A stretch of 64,000 bases of DNA from Variovorax sp. PBL-E5 (GTDB lineage: Bacteria; Pseudomonadota; Gammaproteobacteria; Burkholderiales; Burkholderiaceae_C), in contig NZ_LR594671.1 of the NCBI RefSeq assembly GCF_901827185.1, positions 1,364,001 through 1,428,000 of the forward strand, read 5' to 3'. Below, one piece after another: positions 17,714-28,409 of this stretch. The translations under genes and the position numbers were made by a program. The notes beneath the pieces were generated by a model that saw nothing but the letters and a program-made list of their open reading frames with translations, had not been told where the DNA came from and searched no databases. Position 1 is the stretch's first letter. Every line of letters begins with the position of its first letter.

Positions 17714-18286
17714 TCACGACGCGTCGTCGCCGTCGAATTCGGCAGCCGAGTAGGTGTAGACGCCCCGCGGCCCGCACACCTCGGAGGCGAATGCGAGCGC
17801 ACTCGCATCGGGCATCCGCGCGGGATAGAGAACACCGTCGAGATGGTCGCACTCGTGCGCCAGCAGCGTGGCGTGGTAGCCGCGACACTCGCGCTCGTTC
17901 CATTGGCCGTCGAGCGACTGCCAGCGGATCATGATGTGCGGATGGCGCGGCACCCGGGCGTAGAGTCCCGGCAGCGAGAGGCAGCGCTCCCAGAGATTCA
18001 CGGTCCTGTCGGTGAGCGGCGTGATCACCGGGTTGATCAGCGGCGTCCACGGCACCGGCTGCGTGCGCGCATGCGCGGGGATGCGCGAGGCCGGCAGGGC
18101 GTAGAGCACCACGCGCAGCGGCGTGCCGATCTGCGGCGCGGCAAGGCCGATGCCGGCGACCGAATCGAGCGTCTCGCGCATGTCGTCGATCAACGCGCGG
18201 ATCCCGGGTGACGAAGGGTCGGCCACCGGCTCGGAGACGACGGTCAGCGCCGGGTTGCCCATCTTGAGAATGCTTCGGACAGCCAT
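17714..18286 (-). CDS. Peptide-deformylase-family protein (second-type paralogue)
   Basis: A 190-residue metalloenzyme with the three deformylase motifs: GIGLAAPQIG near residue 45, ERCLSLPG near 102 (canonical EGCLS, Gly replaced by Arg) and AHECDHLDG near 142 (HExxH; the usual preceding Gln is Ala). Cys and both His ligands are kept, so it should bind metal and remove formyl groups. It sits 37 nt behind a NicX/M29-like gene in a catabolic operon, not beside fmt as the housekeeping def usually does. I infer that its substrate may be an N-formyl catabolite; ordinary N-formylmethionine processing is the alternative. The C-terminal tail is acidic. Confidence 0.85.
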   Translation of the reverse strand: MAVRSILKMGNPALTVVSEPVADPSSPGIRALIDDMRETLDSVAGIGLAAPQIGTPLRVVLYALPASRIPAHARTQPVPWTPLINPVITPLTDRTVNLWERCLSLPGLYARVPRHPHIMIRWQSLDGQWNERECRGYHATLLAHECDHLDGVLYPARMPDASALAFASEVCGPRGVYTYSAAEFDGDDAS

Positions 18287-18323
18287 GGATCAGGGCTCCT
18301 TTCTGAGCGGATGAGTCGGTTCT

Positions 18324-19361
18324 TCAATCGAGGCGGCGCAGCATCGCGTCGTGCAGCGCGCGCAGCGGCGCGGGTCCGACGAAGCGGCCCTGGTCCACGA
18401 TCTGCAGCTCGCCGATCCACAGCGACTGGTCGAGCACGATGCCGTCCGGATGGTTCTCGCCGCCGCCGGATTCCCACCACGGCAGGCCCATGCCGATGGC
18501 ATTGCTGCCCGGCAGGCGGATGTCCTCGACGAACTGGTCTCCGGTGAGCCGCGCGGCTGGATGGAAGCCGTAGGTGAAATGAACGAAGGTGCCGAGCGTG
18601 TTCTCGCCGCTCGCGCGGCGCAGCGCGCGTTCGAAGCTCGCCGCGTCCTCGGGTGCCTCGCCATGGACACGGGTGATGTGGCCGTCGGCCTCGATGACGA
18701 TGGGCTTGCGCAGGCGCCGGTAGGTCTCGTCGAACAGGGCCTGGATGACGATGCGGCCGCGCACCGAATCCTTCGTCGGGTACAGGCTCTGTGCGCCCGG
18801 CACCGTGTCCATGCCCGGCGCGCGCATGCTGCGCGGCCGCTTGAGCTTGACCTTGTCGAGCACGAAGCTCACGTCGGTGCCCGCCGCGCAGGTGAAGCGC
18901 GCAGTCTCGCCCGCATGCTCGGAGACGAACTCCATGAAGCCGATGTTGAAGTCGAGCAAGGTGCTGAACTCGACACCGCCATAGAGCCGCGCGAGGCTGT
19001 CCGCGCGCGAGATCGCAATGAGTCCGTAGCGGCAGCGCCGGGCTTCCATCGCCGCGTTGTGGATGCGCGAACCGGCGTGGTAGGGAAAGCAGAAGTCGAG
19101 CCAGACATCGGAAGCCACCACCGCGGCCGCGAGCGAATCGCCCACATAGGGATCGGAGAGCCCGCCCTGGAACGGCAGCGAAGGCGCCAGCGCGACCAGC
19201 GGCTTGCCCCCTTGCCGCAGCACGGCCTGCACGACCGCGTCGACGAGTTCGCGCTCGACGCTCGAGTCGGCCGTGAGCAGCACGCTTTCGCCTGGAGAGA
19301 CGCAGAACTGCTCGCGCACGAGGTTGTCGGCGGCACGCACCAGACGGGGATGTGAAAACAT
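18324..19361 (-). CDS. M29 aminopeptidase / NicX-like metalloenzyme
   Basis: A 345-residue protein opening MFSHPRLVRAADNLVREQF. It belongs to the fold shared by M29 aminopeptidases and 2,5-dihydroxypyridine 5,6-dioxygenase (NicX), which cleaves a hydroxypyridine ring to N-formylmaleamate. The length matches NicX better than full M29 peptidases (~410). A candidate metal triad is His267 (TYGFHPAA), His304 and Asp306 (GENHPDG), the H...HxD pattern of both groups. AAGGAACT precedes the ATG. The gene lies between the oxygenase reductase and the deformylase-like gene, which favours a ring-cleavage role over a peptidase, but the substrate is unknown. Confidence 0.72.
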   Translation of the reverse strand: MFSHPRLVRAADNLVREQFCVSPGESVLLTADSSVERELVDAVVQAVLRQGGKPLVALAPSLPFQGGLSDPYVGDSLAAAVVASDVWLDFCFPYHAGSRIHNAAMEARRCRYGLIAISRADSLARLYGGVEFSTLLDFNIGFMEFVSEHAGETARFTCAAGTDVSFVLDKVKLKRPRSMRAPGMDTVPGAQSLYPTKDSVRGRIVIQALFDETYRRLRKPIVIEADGHITRVHGEAPEDAASFERALRRASGENTLGTFVHFTYGFHPAARLTGDQFVEDIRLPGSNAIGMGLPWWESGGGENHPDGIVLDQSLWIGELQIVDQGRFVGPAPLRALHDAMLRRLD

Positions 19362-19399
19362 GGAGTTCCTTGAAATGATCGAGCGGGGCGATGCGCCGC

Positions 19400-20395
19400 C
19401 TAGAGGTCGACGACGATGCGAGGGCTGCGCGCTCGCGAGACGCACAGCGCCATGCAGCCGTTCTTCGCGCGCACGGCGTCGCTCAGGAAGCGGTCGCGGT
19501 GGTCGGGGATGCCCTCGATCACGTCGACGACGCACATCCCGCACTCGCCTTCGCGGCAGGAAAAGGGCGCATCGACGCCGGCCGCCAGGAGCACCGAGAG
19601 CGCGCTCTGGCCCGGCGGCACGACGAAGGGGCCTTCACCGCTGGCGATCGCGATCTCGAACGGCGCGTCGCCCTCGGCTGTGGCGGCACTGTCATCGCCG
19701 CCGAAGCTTTCCCAGTGGATGCGTTGCACAGGCAGGCGCGCCGCGGCCTGCGTGCGCACCAGCTCGATCAGCGGCGCCGGGCCGCAGACGTAGATGCCTT
19801 CGTTGTCGCCGGCCTCGGCCACGATGTCGGCCGCTCGGGCGCGCACGGCGTCGGCATCGAGGCCCGCATGCAAGCGAAGATGCCCTGCGAAGGGCGCCTT
19901 GTTCAGTTCGGCCAGGAAGGCCGCATGCCCGGTGTCGCGCACGAAGTAGTGCAGCACGAAGTCATGCCCGCGATGCAGCGCCGCCTGCGCCATGGCATAG
20001 AGGGGCGTGATGCCGATGCCGCCTGCGATCAGCAGGTGGCGCGATTCGCCCCAATCGGGCTCGAACCGGTTGATCGGCGCCGACACCCTCACGCGCGCGC
20101 CCACCGCGAGCGCGTGCGCGGCCGCGGAGCCGCCGCGCGAACCGGGCTCGCGCTTGACCGCGATCACATAGCGCTCTGCGCGCTCGCCGGCATTGCACAG
20201 CGAATAGCAGCGCACGAGGCCCGCGCCGAAATCGACGCGCACATGGGCGCCGGCCTCGATGGGCGCCGCTTGCGGGTCGGCTGCGGCCAGCGTGAGTTCG
20301 GTCGTGTCTTCGGTGAGGCGGCGGATGCGCTCGACCACCGCCGTGCGCAGACGGTCCTGCGCGGCCGGTGGCGAATCCTGCAGTGCGAAAGCCAT
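19400..20395 (-). CDS. Oxygenase reductase (PDR/VanB type, FMN plus 2Fe-2S)
   Basis: A 331-residue electron-transfer protein. It has a flavin domain (RCYSLCNAGE for FMN), an NAD domain (HLLIAGGIGITPLYAMAQAA) and a C-terminal plant-type ferredoxin with the Cys set in SCREGECGMC plus a distal Cys in NGCMALCVSRA. It should pass electrons from NAD(P)H to the Rieske oxygenase encoded 12 nt upstream. The order reductase-then-ferredoxin is that of VanB, CntB and phthalate dioxygenase reductase. It is the second gene of the operon. Confidence 0.92.
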   Translation of the reverse strand: MAFALQDSPPAAQDRLRTAVVERIRRLTEDTTELTLAAADPQAAPIEAGAHVRVDFGAGLVRCYSLCNAGERAERYVIAVKREPGSRGGSAAAHALAVGARVRVSAPINRFEPDWGESRHLLIAGGIGITPLYAMAQAALHRGHDFVLHYFVRDTGHAAFLAELNKAPFAGHLRLHAGLDADAVRARAADIVAEAGDNEGIYVCGPAPLIELVRTQAAARLPVQRIHWESFGGDDSAATAEGDAPFEIAIASGEGPFVVPPGQSALSVLLAAGVDAPFSCREGECGMCVVDVIEGIPDHRDRFLSDAVRAKNGCMALCVSRARSPRIVVDL

Positions 20396-20407
20396 CGTGT
20401 TCTTCGA

Positions 20408-21562
20408 TCAGGCCTCGGCAGGCCCGAAGATGCGATCGACATAGCTGCCGAGGAAATGATGGATCGGCTTCTCCATCACCGAGAGGCGGCCCGGCTCGTA
20501 GTTGGGCAGCGCCATCGCACGCTGCATCGATTCGATCATCGAGCGGTCTTCGTCGTAGATCGCATTCTGGTATTGGCGATACACGTCGATCTTCTGCTGC
20601 AGGTTCTCGTGCGCGAAGAACTCGGCGGGGAACATCATGTAGATCGCCACTTCGCAGCTGTCCGGTCCGGTGGGCCAGGCCGTGATGATCTTGACCATGT
20701 CGATGCGGCCGAAGAGCGTCATGTTGGGCGGGTAGAACGCCGTGCAGGCGAAGGAGTTCTCCTCGTGCGCCAGCCAGGGCGCCTTGCCGAACAGGCTCAC
20801 GCCATCCGGTGTGGAAGGCGATGAGAGGTAGCGCATCGTGAGGCCGCCGCCGGGCTTGAGGACGAGGTTCTCGGGCGTCCACGAAAAGCGCTGCCCGAAG
20901 GTCTTCGCATGCAGCACGCCGACGTGGTAGTAGTCCATGAGGTTCTCATGGAAGAACTTCCAGTTGCACTTCAGCGTCATGCGCGCGATGTCGGCGAGTC
21001 GCACGTTCTCGGTGTGCAGCATCGCGAAGTCGCGCTCGAGGTCGGCCGTGGCCTCGGCGAAGGGCTTGGGCTGCTCGGCGAAATTGATGAAGATGTTGCC
21101 GCGCCACACATCGAGGTGGATGCCCGGCAGCCGGCATGTGCCGGGATCGAAGCCCTCGGTGTCCTTCATGTAGGCAGCGCCAACGAGCTGGCCGTCGAGG
21201 TCGTAGGTCCAGCCGTGGTAGGGACACTTGAACGAGCGCGCATTGCCCTCGCCATCGGCCACTTCCACACCGCGGTGGCGGCACATGTTGTGGAAGGCGT
21301 GCAGGTCGCCGGCCTTGTTCCGCGCGATCAGCACCGGGCGGCCGAGGATGCGGCGGGCCTGGAAATCTCCGGGCTTGCCGAACTGCTCGACGCGGCCCAT
21401 GAAGAGCCATTCCTTGAAGAAGTATTCCTCCATTTCGCGCGCGTAGATTTCGGGCGAGGTGTAGATGTCGCCCGACAGATGTCGCGACCGGGAAAGCTCG
21501 GTCTTGTTGATGGAGATGTCGCCGCGGGGAACGTAGCGCAGGGGCTGGGAGGGGATGGTCAT
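20408..21562 (-). CDS. Rieske non-heme iron oxygenase, alpha subunit
   Basis: A 384-residue oxygenase. The Rieske 2Fe-2S ligands are in CRHRG (near residue 88) and CPYHGWTYDLDG (near 107). The mononuclear iron site is in NLMDYYHVGVLH (Asp plus two His near 200-210). GGAG lies upstream of the ATG at 21562. With the adjacent VanB-type reductase it makes a two-component system that hydroxylates an aromatic ring or demethylates an N- or O-methyl group; CntA and GbcA also share this architecture, so an aliphatic amine substrate is possible. It is the first gene of the operon and is preceded by the palindrome at 21637. Confidence 0.92.
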   Translation of the reverse strand: MTIPSQPLRYVPRGDISINKTELSRSRHLSGDIYTSPEIYAREMEEYFFKEWLFMGRVEQFGKPGDFQARRILGRPVLIARNKAGDLHAFHNMCRHRGVEVADGEGNARSFKCPYHGWTYDLDGQLVGAAYMKDTEGFDPGTCRLPGIHLDVWRGNIFINFAEQPKPFAEATADLERDFAMLHTENVRLADIARMTLKCNWKFFHENLMDYYHVGVLHAKTFGQRFSWTPENLVLKPGGGLTMRYLSSPSTPDGVSLFGKAPWLAHEENSFACTAFYPPNMTLFGRIDMVKIITAWPTGPDSCEVAIYMMFPAEFFAHENLQQKIDVYRQYQNAIYDEDRSMIESMQRAMALPNYEPGRLSVMEKPIHHFLGSYVDRIFGPAEA

Positions 21563-21636
21563 CGGTGGGCTCCGGATCGTGGGGAGGACATGCGGGCGGC
21601 GCAACGCTCGCACGCAGGCAATCGATTCCGGGTTAT

Positions 21637-21655
21637 TCTATACACTCGTATTATA
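21637..21655. promoter_or_regulatory. Palindromic operator, probable TetR site
   Basis: TCTATACACTCGTATTATA contains arms TATAC and GTATT around ACTC (one mismatch from a perfect inverted repeat). It lies in the divergent region between the Rieske gene and the TetR gene at 21756. The 15-nt core is repeated exactly at 29637-29651 upstream of another gene of the block. The intergenic region is AT-rich compared with its surroundings. Confidence 0.65.
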
Positions 21656-21755
21656 AAAAGCCAGTGCCGATCGCGATGCGGTCGCACGCATGAAGACGCA
21701 TCTCCGGATCCGATGGATTTCGGGTATCGTCCCTCGACACCCAGGCCTGAAAAGA

Positions 21756-22517
21756 ATGAGCGACGTTGTCTCCGTCCCCGACCGAAAAAGCTTCTCGAAG
21801 AAGGCCCCCGATGTGCGGCGGCAGGAGCTCATCGATGCGACCTTCCGATGCCTGTGCGATCGCGGCGTTTTCGAAACCAGCGTGCGCACCATCGCGAGCG
21901 AGGCGGGGCTCTCGCTCGGCATGGTGCGGCATCACTTCAACAGCAAGGACGAGTTGCTCGCCGCCACCTATCGCAACATGTCCGAGCGCCTCAAGGAGCA
22001 GACCCAGGAATTGCTGGCGCGCACGCCGCCCGATTCCATGAGCCAGCTCGTGGCCTTCATCAACGCGGGCCTGCAACCGCCGCTGCTCGATCGCAACTAT
22101 GTGCGCATCCGCTTTCTCTTCTTCGAACTCACGCACACCAACAAGGTGGTCAAGCGCGTGCATGAAGAGATCTATGCGCGCTTCGAGCAGCAACTGCTCG
22201 CGCTGGTGACGGCGGTCGCGCGCGACCACGGCAGCAAGGCCGATTGCCGCATGGTCACGCGCACCATCACCACTTACCTCAAGGGCATCTGGGCCGAGTG
22301 GACGCTCTCGAGCGACGACTTCGAGCCGCGCGAACTGCTTGCGCAGATGATGTCGTTCTGGCTCGGCATGCTCGCGCCCGATGTGGTGCCGGCGCAGATG
22401 CCGATCGACCGGCCGGCCGGCGTCGACAAGCGCGTGACGGCCGGGTCGAAGCGCAAGCCGGCCGCGAAGAAAGCCGCCGCGCCGAGCCGCCGCACGCGCA
22501 CCGCCAGTCCGGCCTGA
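21756..22517 (+). CDS. TetR-family regulator (BetI-like)
   Basis: A 253-residue repressor. The HTH is at about residues 20-65: RRQELIDATFRCLCDRGVFE, then SVRTIASEAGLSLGMVRHHF followed by NSKDELL. The ligand domain follows, with the BetI-like FELTHTNKVVKRVHEEIYARF. The C-terminal 40 residues are basic and Ala/Pro/Lys-rich, an unusual extension. It is divergent from the Rieske operon and probably controls it, itself and the hydrolase at 28410-29588 through a shared palindrome. ATG 21756 was chosen because homology begins just after it; the ribosome-binding site is weak. Confidence 0.85.
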   Translation: MSDVVSVPDRKSFSKKAPDVRRQELIDATFRCLCDRGVFETSVRTIASEAGLSLGMVRHHFNSKDELLAATYRNMSERLKEQTQELLARTPPDSMSQLVAFINAGLQPPLLDRNYVRIRFLFFELTHTNKVVKRVHEEIYARFEQQLLALVTAVARDHGSKADCRMVTRTITTYLKGIWAEWTLSSDDFEPRELLAQMMSFWLGMLAPDVVPAQMPIDRPAGVDKRVTAGSKRKPAAKKAAAPSRRTRTASPA

Positions 22518-22522
22518 CACCT

Positions 22523-23241
22523 TCAGACGACGAGCCGGCGCGCCGACGCCCAGAAGAGCTGGCTGTGCCAGTCGCTCTCGTCGGGGTCGAACTGGGCGGC
22601 CGTGCGCGCCATCACCTCGGCCGAAGGCATGCGCAGCGGCCCGGAGCCGGCCTGTGCCTTGGTCTGCACCTGGCAGGCGCGTTCGAGAAAATAAATGTTG
22701 GCGAAGGCCGCGGCCACCGATCGCCCGATGGCGAGCAAACCGTGGTTGCGCAGGATCATCGCCTCGTTGCGGCCGAGGTCGCGGATCAGGCGTTCCCGCT
22801 CGCCGAGGTCGACCGCGATGCCTTCGTAGTCGTGGTAGCTCAGCCGACCATGGAACCTGAGCGCATGCTGCGAGATCGGCAGCAGCCCGGCTTCCTGGCA
22901 CGCCACCGCGATGCCGTCCGCCGTGTGCGTGTGCACCACGCAGGCCACGTCCCCGCGCGCCATGTGCACGGCCGAGTGGATGACGAAGCCCGCGCGGTTG
23001 ACGCGCTTGCGGCCCTCGCGCTCGCGGTCGACGATGTCGCCGTTGCGGTCGATCTTCACGAGCTGGTCGGGCCCGATCTCATGAAAGAGGCAGCCGTATT
23101 CGTTGATGAGGAAATGCTCGGTGTGCGGCACGCGCGCGCTGATGTGCGTGTCGATCAGGTCGGTCATGCGGAAATGCGCGATCAGGCGGTAGAGCGTGGC
23201 GAGCTCCTCGCGCATCTCGTCCTCGGTGTCGATCGGGAGGG

Positions 23242-23245
<4 letters not shown>
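22523..23245 (-). CDS. Class II aldolase/adducin-family protein
   Basis: A 240-residue zinc-type aldolase fold with metal ligands in VVHTHTADGIAV (near 110) and RNHGLLAIG (near 180), and an acidic catalytic region before them. The family includes L-fuculose-phosphate aldolase, HMPDC-type decarboxylases and ring-cleavage-product decarboxylases. Its ATG overlaps the stop of the upstream ABC ATPase gene (ATGA), so it is translated with the importer and probably acts on the imported compound or its first product. It converges on the TetR gene with only 5 nt between stops. Confidence 0.85.
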
Positions 23246-24899
<1,654 letters not shown>

Positions 24900-24903
<4 letters not shown>

Positions 24904-25730
24904 TGGCGGCTCACGCGGGGATTGAGGACATCATTGAGGGCTTCGCCGACCAGATTGATCGCCAGCACGGTCAGCAGGATGGCCATGCCGGGGAAGAAGC
25001 TCATCCACCAGGCCTGCCGGATCATGGTGCGCGCCGTACCCACCATGTAGCCCCAGCTGATCAGGTTGGGGTCGCCCAGGCCCATGAAGCTCAGCGCACT
25101 CTCGATCAGGATCGCGGTTGCGATGGAGAGGGAGCCCGTGACGATGATGGGCGACAGCGCATTGGGCAGGATATGGCGCCAGACGATCGAGACCGGCCCC
25201 TCGCCCGCGCAGCGGGCGGCCTGCACGTACTCGCGCTCCTTGATCGAGAGGAACTCCCCGCGCGTGAGCCGCGCCACCTGCGGCCAGCTCACGATCGCGA
25301 TCGCGACGGTGATGGTCGTGACCGAAGGCGTGAGGATGGCGACGAAGAGGATCGCGAGCACGAAGGCCGGCACTGCCTGGAAGAGTTCCGTGAAGCCCAT
25401 GAGCGCGCTGGAGACGCGGCCGCCGGCGTAGCCCGCGATCGCGCCCACCAGGACGCCGATGACGAGCGCCACGAAGGTCGAGGCGACACCGATCATCAGC
25501 GACACCTTCGCGCCGTGCACGATGCCCGCGGCCACGTCGCGACCGAGGCTGTCGCTGCCCATGAGCATGCCTTCGGCGCCCGGCGGCGAGAAGGGCGTGG
25601 CCACCGTGTCCCACGGACTGCCCGGATAGAGCCAGGGCGCGAGCAGCGCGGCGCCGAGCACCGTGACCAGGATCACGAGCCCGATGACGCCGGAGGGCCG
25701 GCGGATGAATGCGGAAAGGAGGCGCTTCAT
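24900..25730 (-). CDS. Dipeptide-type ABC importer permease (DppC-like)
   Basis: A 276-residue inner-membrane permease with about six helices. Landmarks are the periplasmic loop HxxGSDxxGRD (MGSDSLGRDVAAGIVHG) and the ATPase-coupling EAA loop (YVQAARCAGEGPVSIVWRHI then LPNALSP). It starts 5 nt after the DppB-like gene and overlaps the ATPase gene by 4 nt. AAGGAGG-like sequence precedes ATG 25730. Confidence 0.93.
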
Positions 25731-25735
25731 GGTCC

Positions 25736-26725
25736 CTAGACGCTGCGGATGCGGGGATCGACCACGCGGTAGAGAAGGTCCGTCACGAGATTGAAGACGG
25801 AAACGACGATCGACATCACGAGGAAGATGCCCAGCAGCAGCTGGTAGTCGCGCTGCAGCACCGCCTCGTAGGTGAGGCGGCCCAGGCCCGGCCAGGCGAA
25901 CACGGTTTCGATCACCACCGAGCCGCCGATCAGCGTGCCGGCCTGCACCCCCGCCATCGTGAGGACGGGCAGCATCGCGTTGCGCAGCATGTGCCGCCAG
26001 AGCACGCGGTGCCGGCTCGCGCCCTTGGCGCGCGCGGTCTTCACGAAGTCCTGGTGGCTCACCTCGATGATCGAGGCGCGCATGAGCCGCGCGTAGATGG
26101 CGAGGTAGAGCAGGCCGAGCGTCGTCGCCGGCATCACGAGGTACTTCGCGCGATCGAGCCAGAGCGCCATGCCGTGCAGGCTCGCGCCCACGGTCTGGTA
26201 GCCGAAGGCGGGCAGCCACTCGAGGCGTACCGAGAACAGCAGCACGAGGATGATCCCGAGCCAGAACACCGGTGTGGCATAGACCACCAGCGAGACGATG
26301 GTGATCAGCGTGTCGGAGAGCTTTCCGGCGCGCACGCCGGCCAGGCTGCCGAGCGCGATGCCGCCGATCAGCGAAAGGAGAAAGGCCGTGCCGGTCAACA
26401 GCAGCGTCGGCCCGAGGCGCTCCCCGATCACTTCGGTGACCGGACGCTGCTGGCGGTACGAATAGCCGAGATCGAGCGTGGCCACCTTGCCGAGGTAGCT
26501 CGCCAGCTGGGCCGCGATCGGCTTGTCCAGGCCGTACTCCGCGCGGATGCGCGCCATGTAGGCCTCGTCGGTCGAGCCCGACTGACCGGCGATCACCAGC
26601 GCGGGATCGCCGGGCGCCGCATGCACGAGAAAGAAATTGAAGATGGCCACCGTGACGATGACGGCCGCCATCTTCGCGAAGCGGGCCAGAACCGGACCCA
26701 GGATCGCTGCGGGAGATTGATTCAT
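25736..26725 (-). CDS. Dipeptide-type ABC importer permease (DppB-like)
   Basis: A 329-residue permease with an N-terminal helix, the VHAAPGDPA motif of DppB/OppB proteins near residue 36, and the EAA loop DFVKTARAKGASRHRVLWRH. About six membrane segments, ending with YRVVDPRIRSV, typical of the family. It lies 42 nt after the binding-protein gene in the same operon. Confidence 0.93.
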   Translation of the reverse strand: MNQSPAAILGPVLARFAKMAAVIVTVAIFNFFLVHAAPGDPALVIAGQSGSTDEAYMARIRAEYGLDKPIAAQLASYLGKVATLDLGYSYRQQRPVTEVIGERLGPTLLLTGTAFLLSLIGGIALGSLAGVRAGKLSDTLITIVSLVVYATPVFWLGIILVLLFSVRLEWLPAFGYQTVGASLHGMALWLDRAKYLVMPATTLGLLYLAIYARLMRASIIEVSHQDFVKTARAKGASRHRVLWRHMLRNAMLPVLTMAGVQAGTLIGGSVVIETVFAWPGLGRLTYEAVLQRDYQLLLGIFLVMSIVVSVFNLVTDLLYRVVDPRIRSV

Positions 26726-26767
26726 ATCGTTCGAAGCGGATGCGGCACTGGCGCCGCACCCTGGCGA

Positions 26768-28357
26768 TCATCCCTGGAAGTAGACGCCGTCGAAGCTGTC
26801 GTGGATGCCGATGCCCGTGGTGACGAGGTCCTGCAATCGCTTGTCGTAAATGGTGGGGAATTCCATTTCGACCAGCCACGCGATCGGCGAATCCTCCACC
26901 AGGATCTTCTGCATGCGGCTGTAGAGCGCCTGCCGCTTGCCCTCGTCGATCTCGGCGGCGGCCTGGTCTGCGAGCTTGTCGACCTCGGGGTTGGAGTAGC
27001 CGATGGTGTTCGAGAACAGCACCTTGCGGATGTTCGAGCTCACATAGTTGCGCGTGACACCGATCGCCGGGTCGCCGTACTGGAAGGGCCAGGTGAGATT
27101 GAGGTCGTAGTCCCAGTTCGCGATCTTCTGGGCCCAGCCCGCGGCGTCCGAGGTTTCCAGCGTCACGGCGATGCCCAGCTTGGAGAGCGCCTGGCGGATG
27201 TATTCGCAGGCGCGCGCGGGCATCTCGCCGTAGGGCGCGACCGGCAGCCGAAGGCGCGCGCGCACGCCCTTGTCGTCCGCCTTGAGGCCCATCTCGTCGA
27301 GCAGCTTGGTGGCCTTGGCGATCGAGAAATCGAAGCTCGGCACATTGCCGTCGTAGAAGCGCGTCTTGGAGCTGATCGGCCCCGTGGCCACCTTGCCGAA
27401 GCCGTAGAGGATCTTGTCGCGCACGAACTCGCGGTCGATCGCGTGCGAGATGGCGTGGCGAAAGCGCTTGTCGTTGAGCGGCGCGCTGCGCACGTTCATC
27501 TCGAGGTACATGATGGGTGCGAAGTATTCGTAGCCCTTGGTCGTCATCGTGAACTTGGGGTTCTTCGCGAGGCGCTGCGCATCGAAGAGTTCGAGGTCGG
27601 TCCATTGCGTGAGTTGCACCTGGCCTTCCTCGAGCGCCACTGCGCGCGAGGCGCCGTCGGGAATGATGCGGTAGATCACCGCATCGAGGTATGGCTTGCC
27701 GGGCTTGAAGTACTCGTCGTTGCGAACCAGATGGATGTGCGAGCCGCGCACCCACTCCTTGAACTTGTAGGGGCCGCTGCCGATGGGCTTGAGATTGGCA
27801 GGATTCTTCTGCACGTCGGTGCCTGCGTAGATGTGCTTGGGCATCACCGGCAGGTTGGAGATGTCGAACGCGCCGATGAAGGCACCGAACGGTTCCTTGA
27901 GCCTGAAGACCACGGTGTAGGGATCCGGCGCCGTCACGGATTCGCAGCGCGCGAAGATGGCCTTGGCGCGCGGATGCGTCACGGGCAGGAATTCGGTCAC
28001 GGTGTAGACCACGTCCTCGGCCGTGAGCGGCTTGCCGTCGTGCCACTTCACGTTGCGTTCGAGCGCGAAGGTGTAGGTCTTGCCGTCGGGCGAGATGGTC
28101 CAGGCCTTGGCGAGGCTGGGCAGGGGCTTCAGCTTGAAGTCGTAAGTGAGCAGGCTCAGGAAAATCTTGCCCGCGACGGTCTGCGTGGGCGTCTGCTGGT
28201 TCACGCCGATGTTGAGCGTGGGAGGCTCGGGCTGCAGCACGGCGTTGAGCGTGCCGCCGCGCGTGGCCCCGTAGGCCCGCGTCAGTCCGAGCGGGATGTC
28301 GGCAAGGCCGAGCGCTCCGGCCGTCAGCAGAAGCTTGTTGAACTGTCTCTTTTTCAT
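26768..28357 (-). CDS. Dipeptide/nickel-type ABC substrate-binding protein (SBP family 5)
   Basis: A 529-residue periplasmic protein. The first ~33 residues (MKKRQFNKLLLTAGALGLAD) act as an export signal. The family 5 signature is visible as TYTFALERNVKWHDGKPLTA, followed by the EDVVYT helix. The start at 28357 has a GGAG at good spacing; a GTG 9 nt upstream is possible. The family binds peptides, opines, sugars or heme, so the ligand is open; the catabolic neighbours suggest an amide- or peptide-like precursor. It is the first gene of the five-gene importer/aldolase operon. Confidence 0.92.
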   Translation of the reverse strand: MKKRQFNKLLLTAGALGLADIPLGLTRAYGATRGGTLNAVLQPEPPTLNIGVNQQTPTQTVAGKIFLSLLTYDFKLKPLPSLAKAWTISPDGKTYTFALERNVKWHDGKPLTAEDVVYTVTEFLPVTHPRAKAIFARCESVTAPDPYTVVFRLKEPFGAFIGAFDISNLPVMPKHIYAGTDVQKNPANLKPIGSGPYKFKEWVRGSHIHLVRNDEYFKPGKPYLDAVIYRIIPDGASRAVALEEGQVQLTQWTDLELFDAQRLAKNPKFTMTTKGYEYFAPIMYLEMNVRSAPLNDKRFRHAISHAIDREFVRDKILYGFGKVATGPISSKTRFYDGNVPSFDFSIAKATKLLDEMGLKADDKGVRARLRLPVAPYGEMPARACEYIRQALSKLGIAVTLETSDAAGWAQKIANWDYDLNLTWPFQYGDPAIGVTRNYVSSNIRKVLFSNTIGYSNPEVDKLADQAAAEIDEGKRQALYSRMQKILVEDSPIAWLVEMEFPTIYDKRLQDLVTTGIGIHDSFDGVYFQG

Positions 28358-28409
28358 GGGGGGCACTCCGGAAGATGGGCGGATGGAAAGGGACGGGCGA
28401 CGCCTGCAA

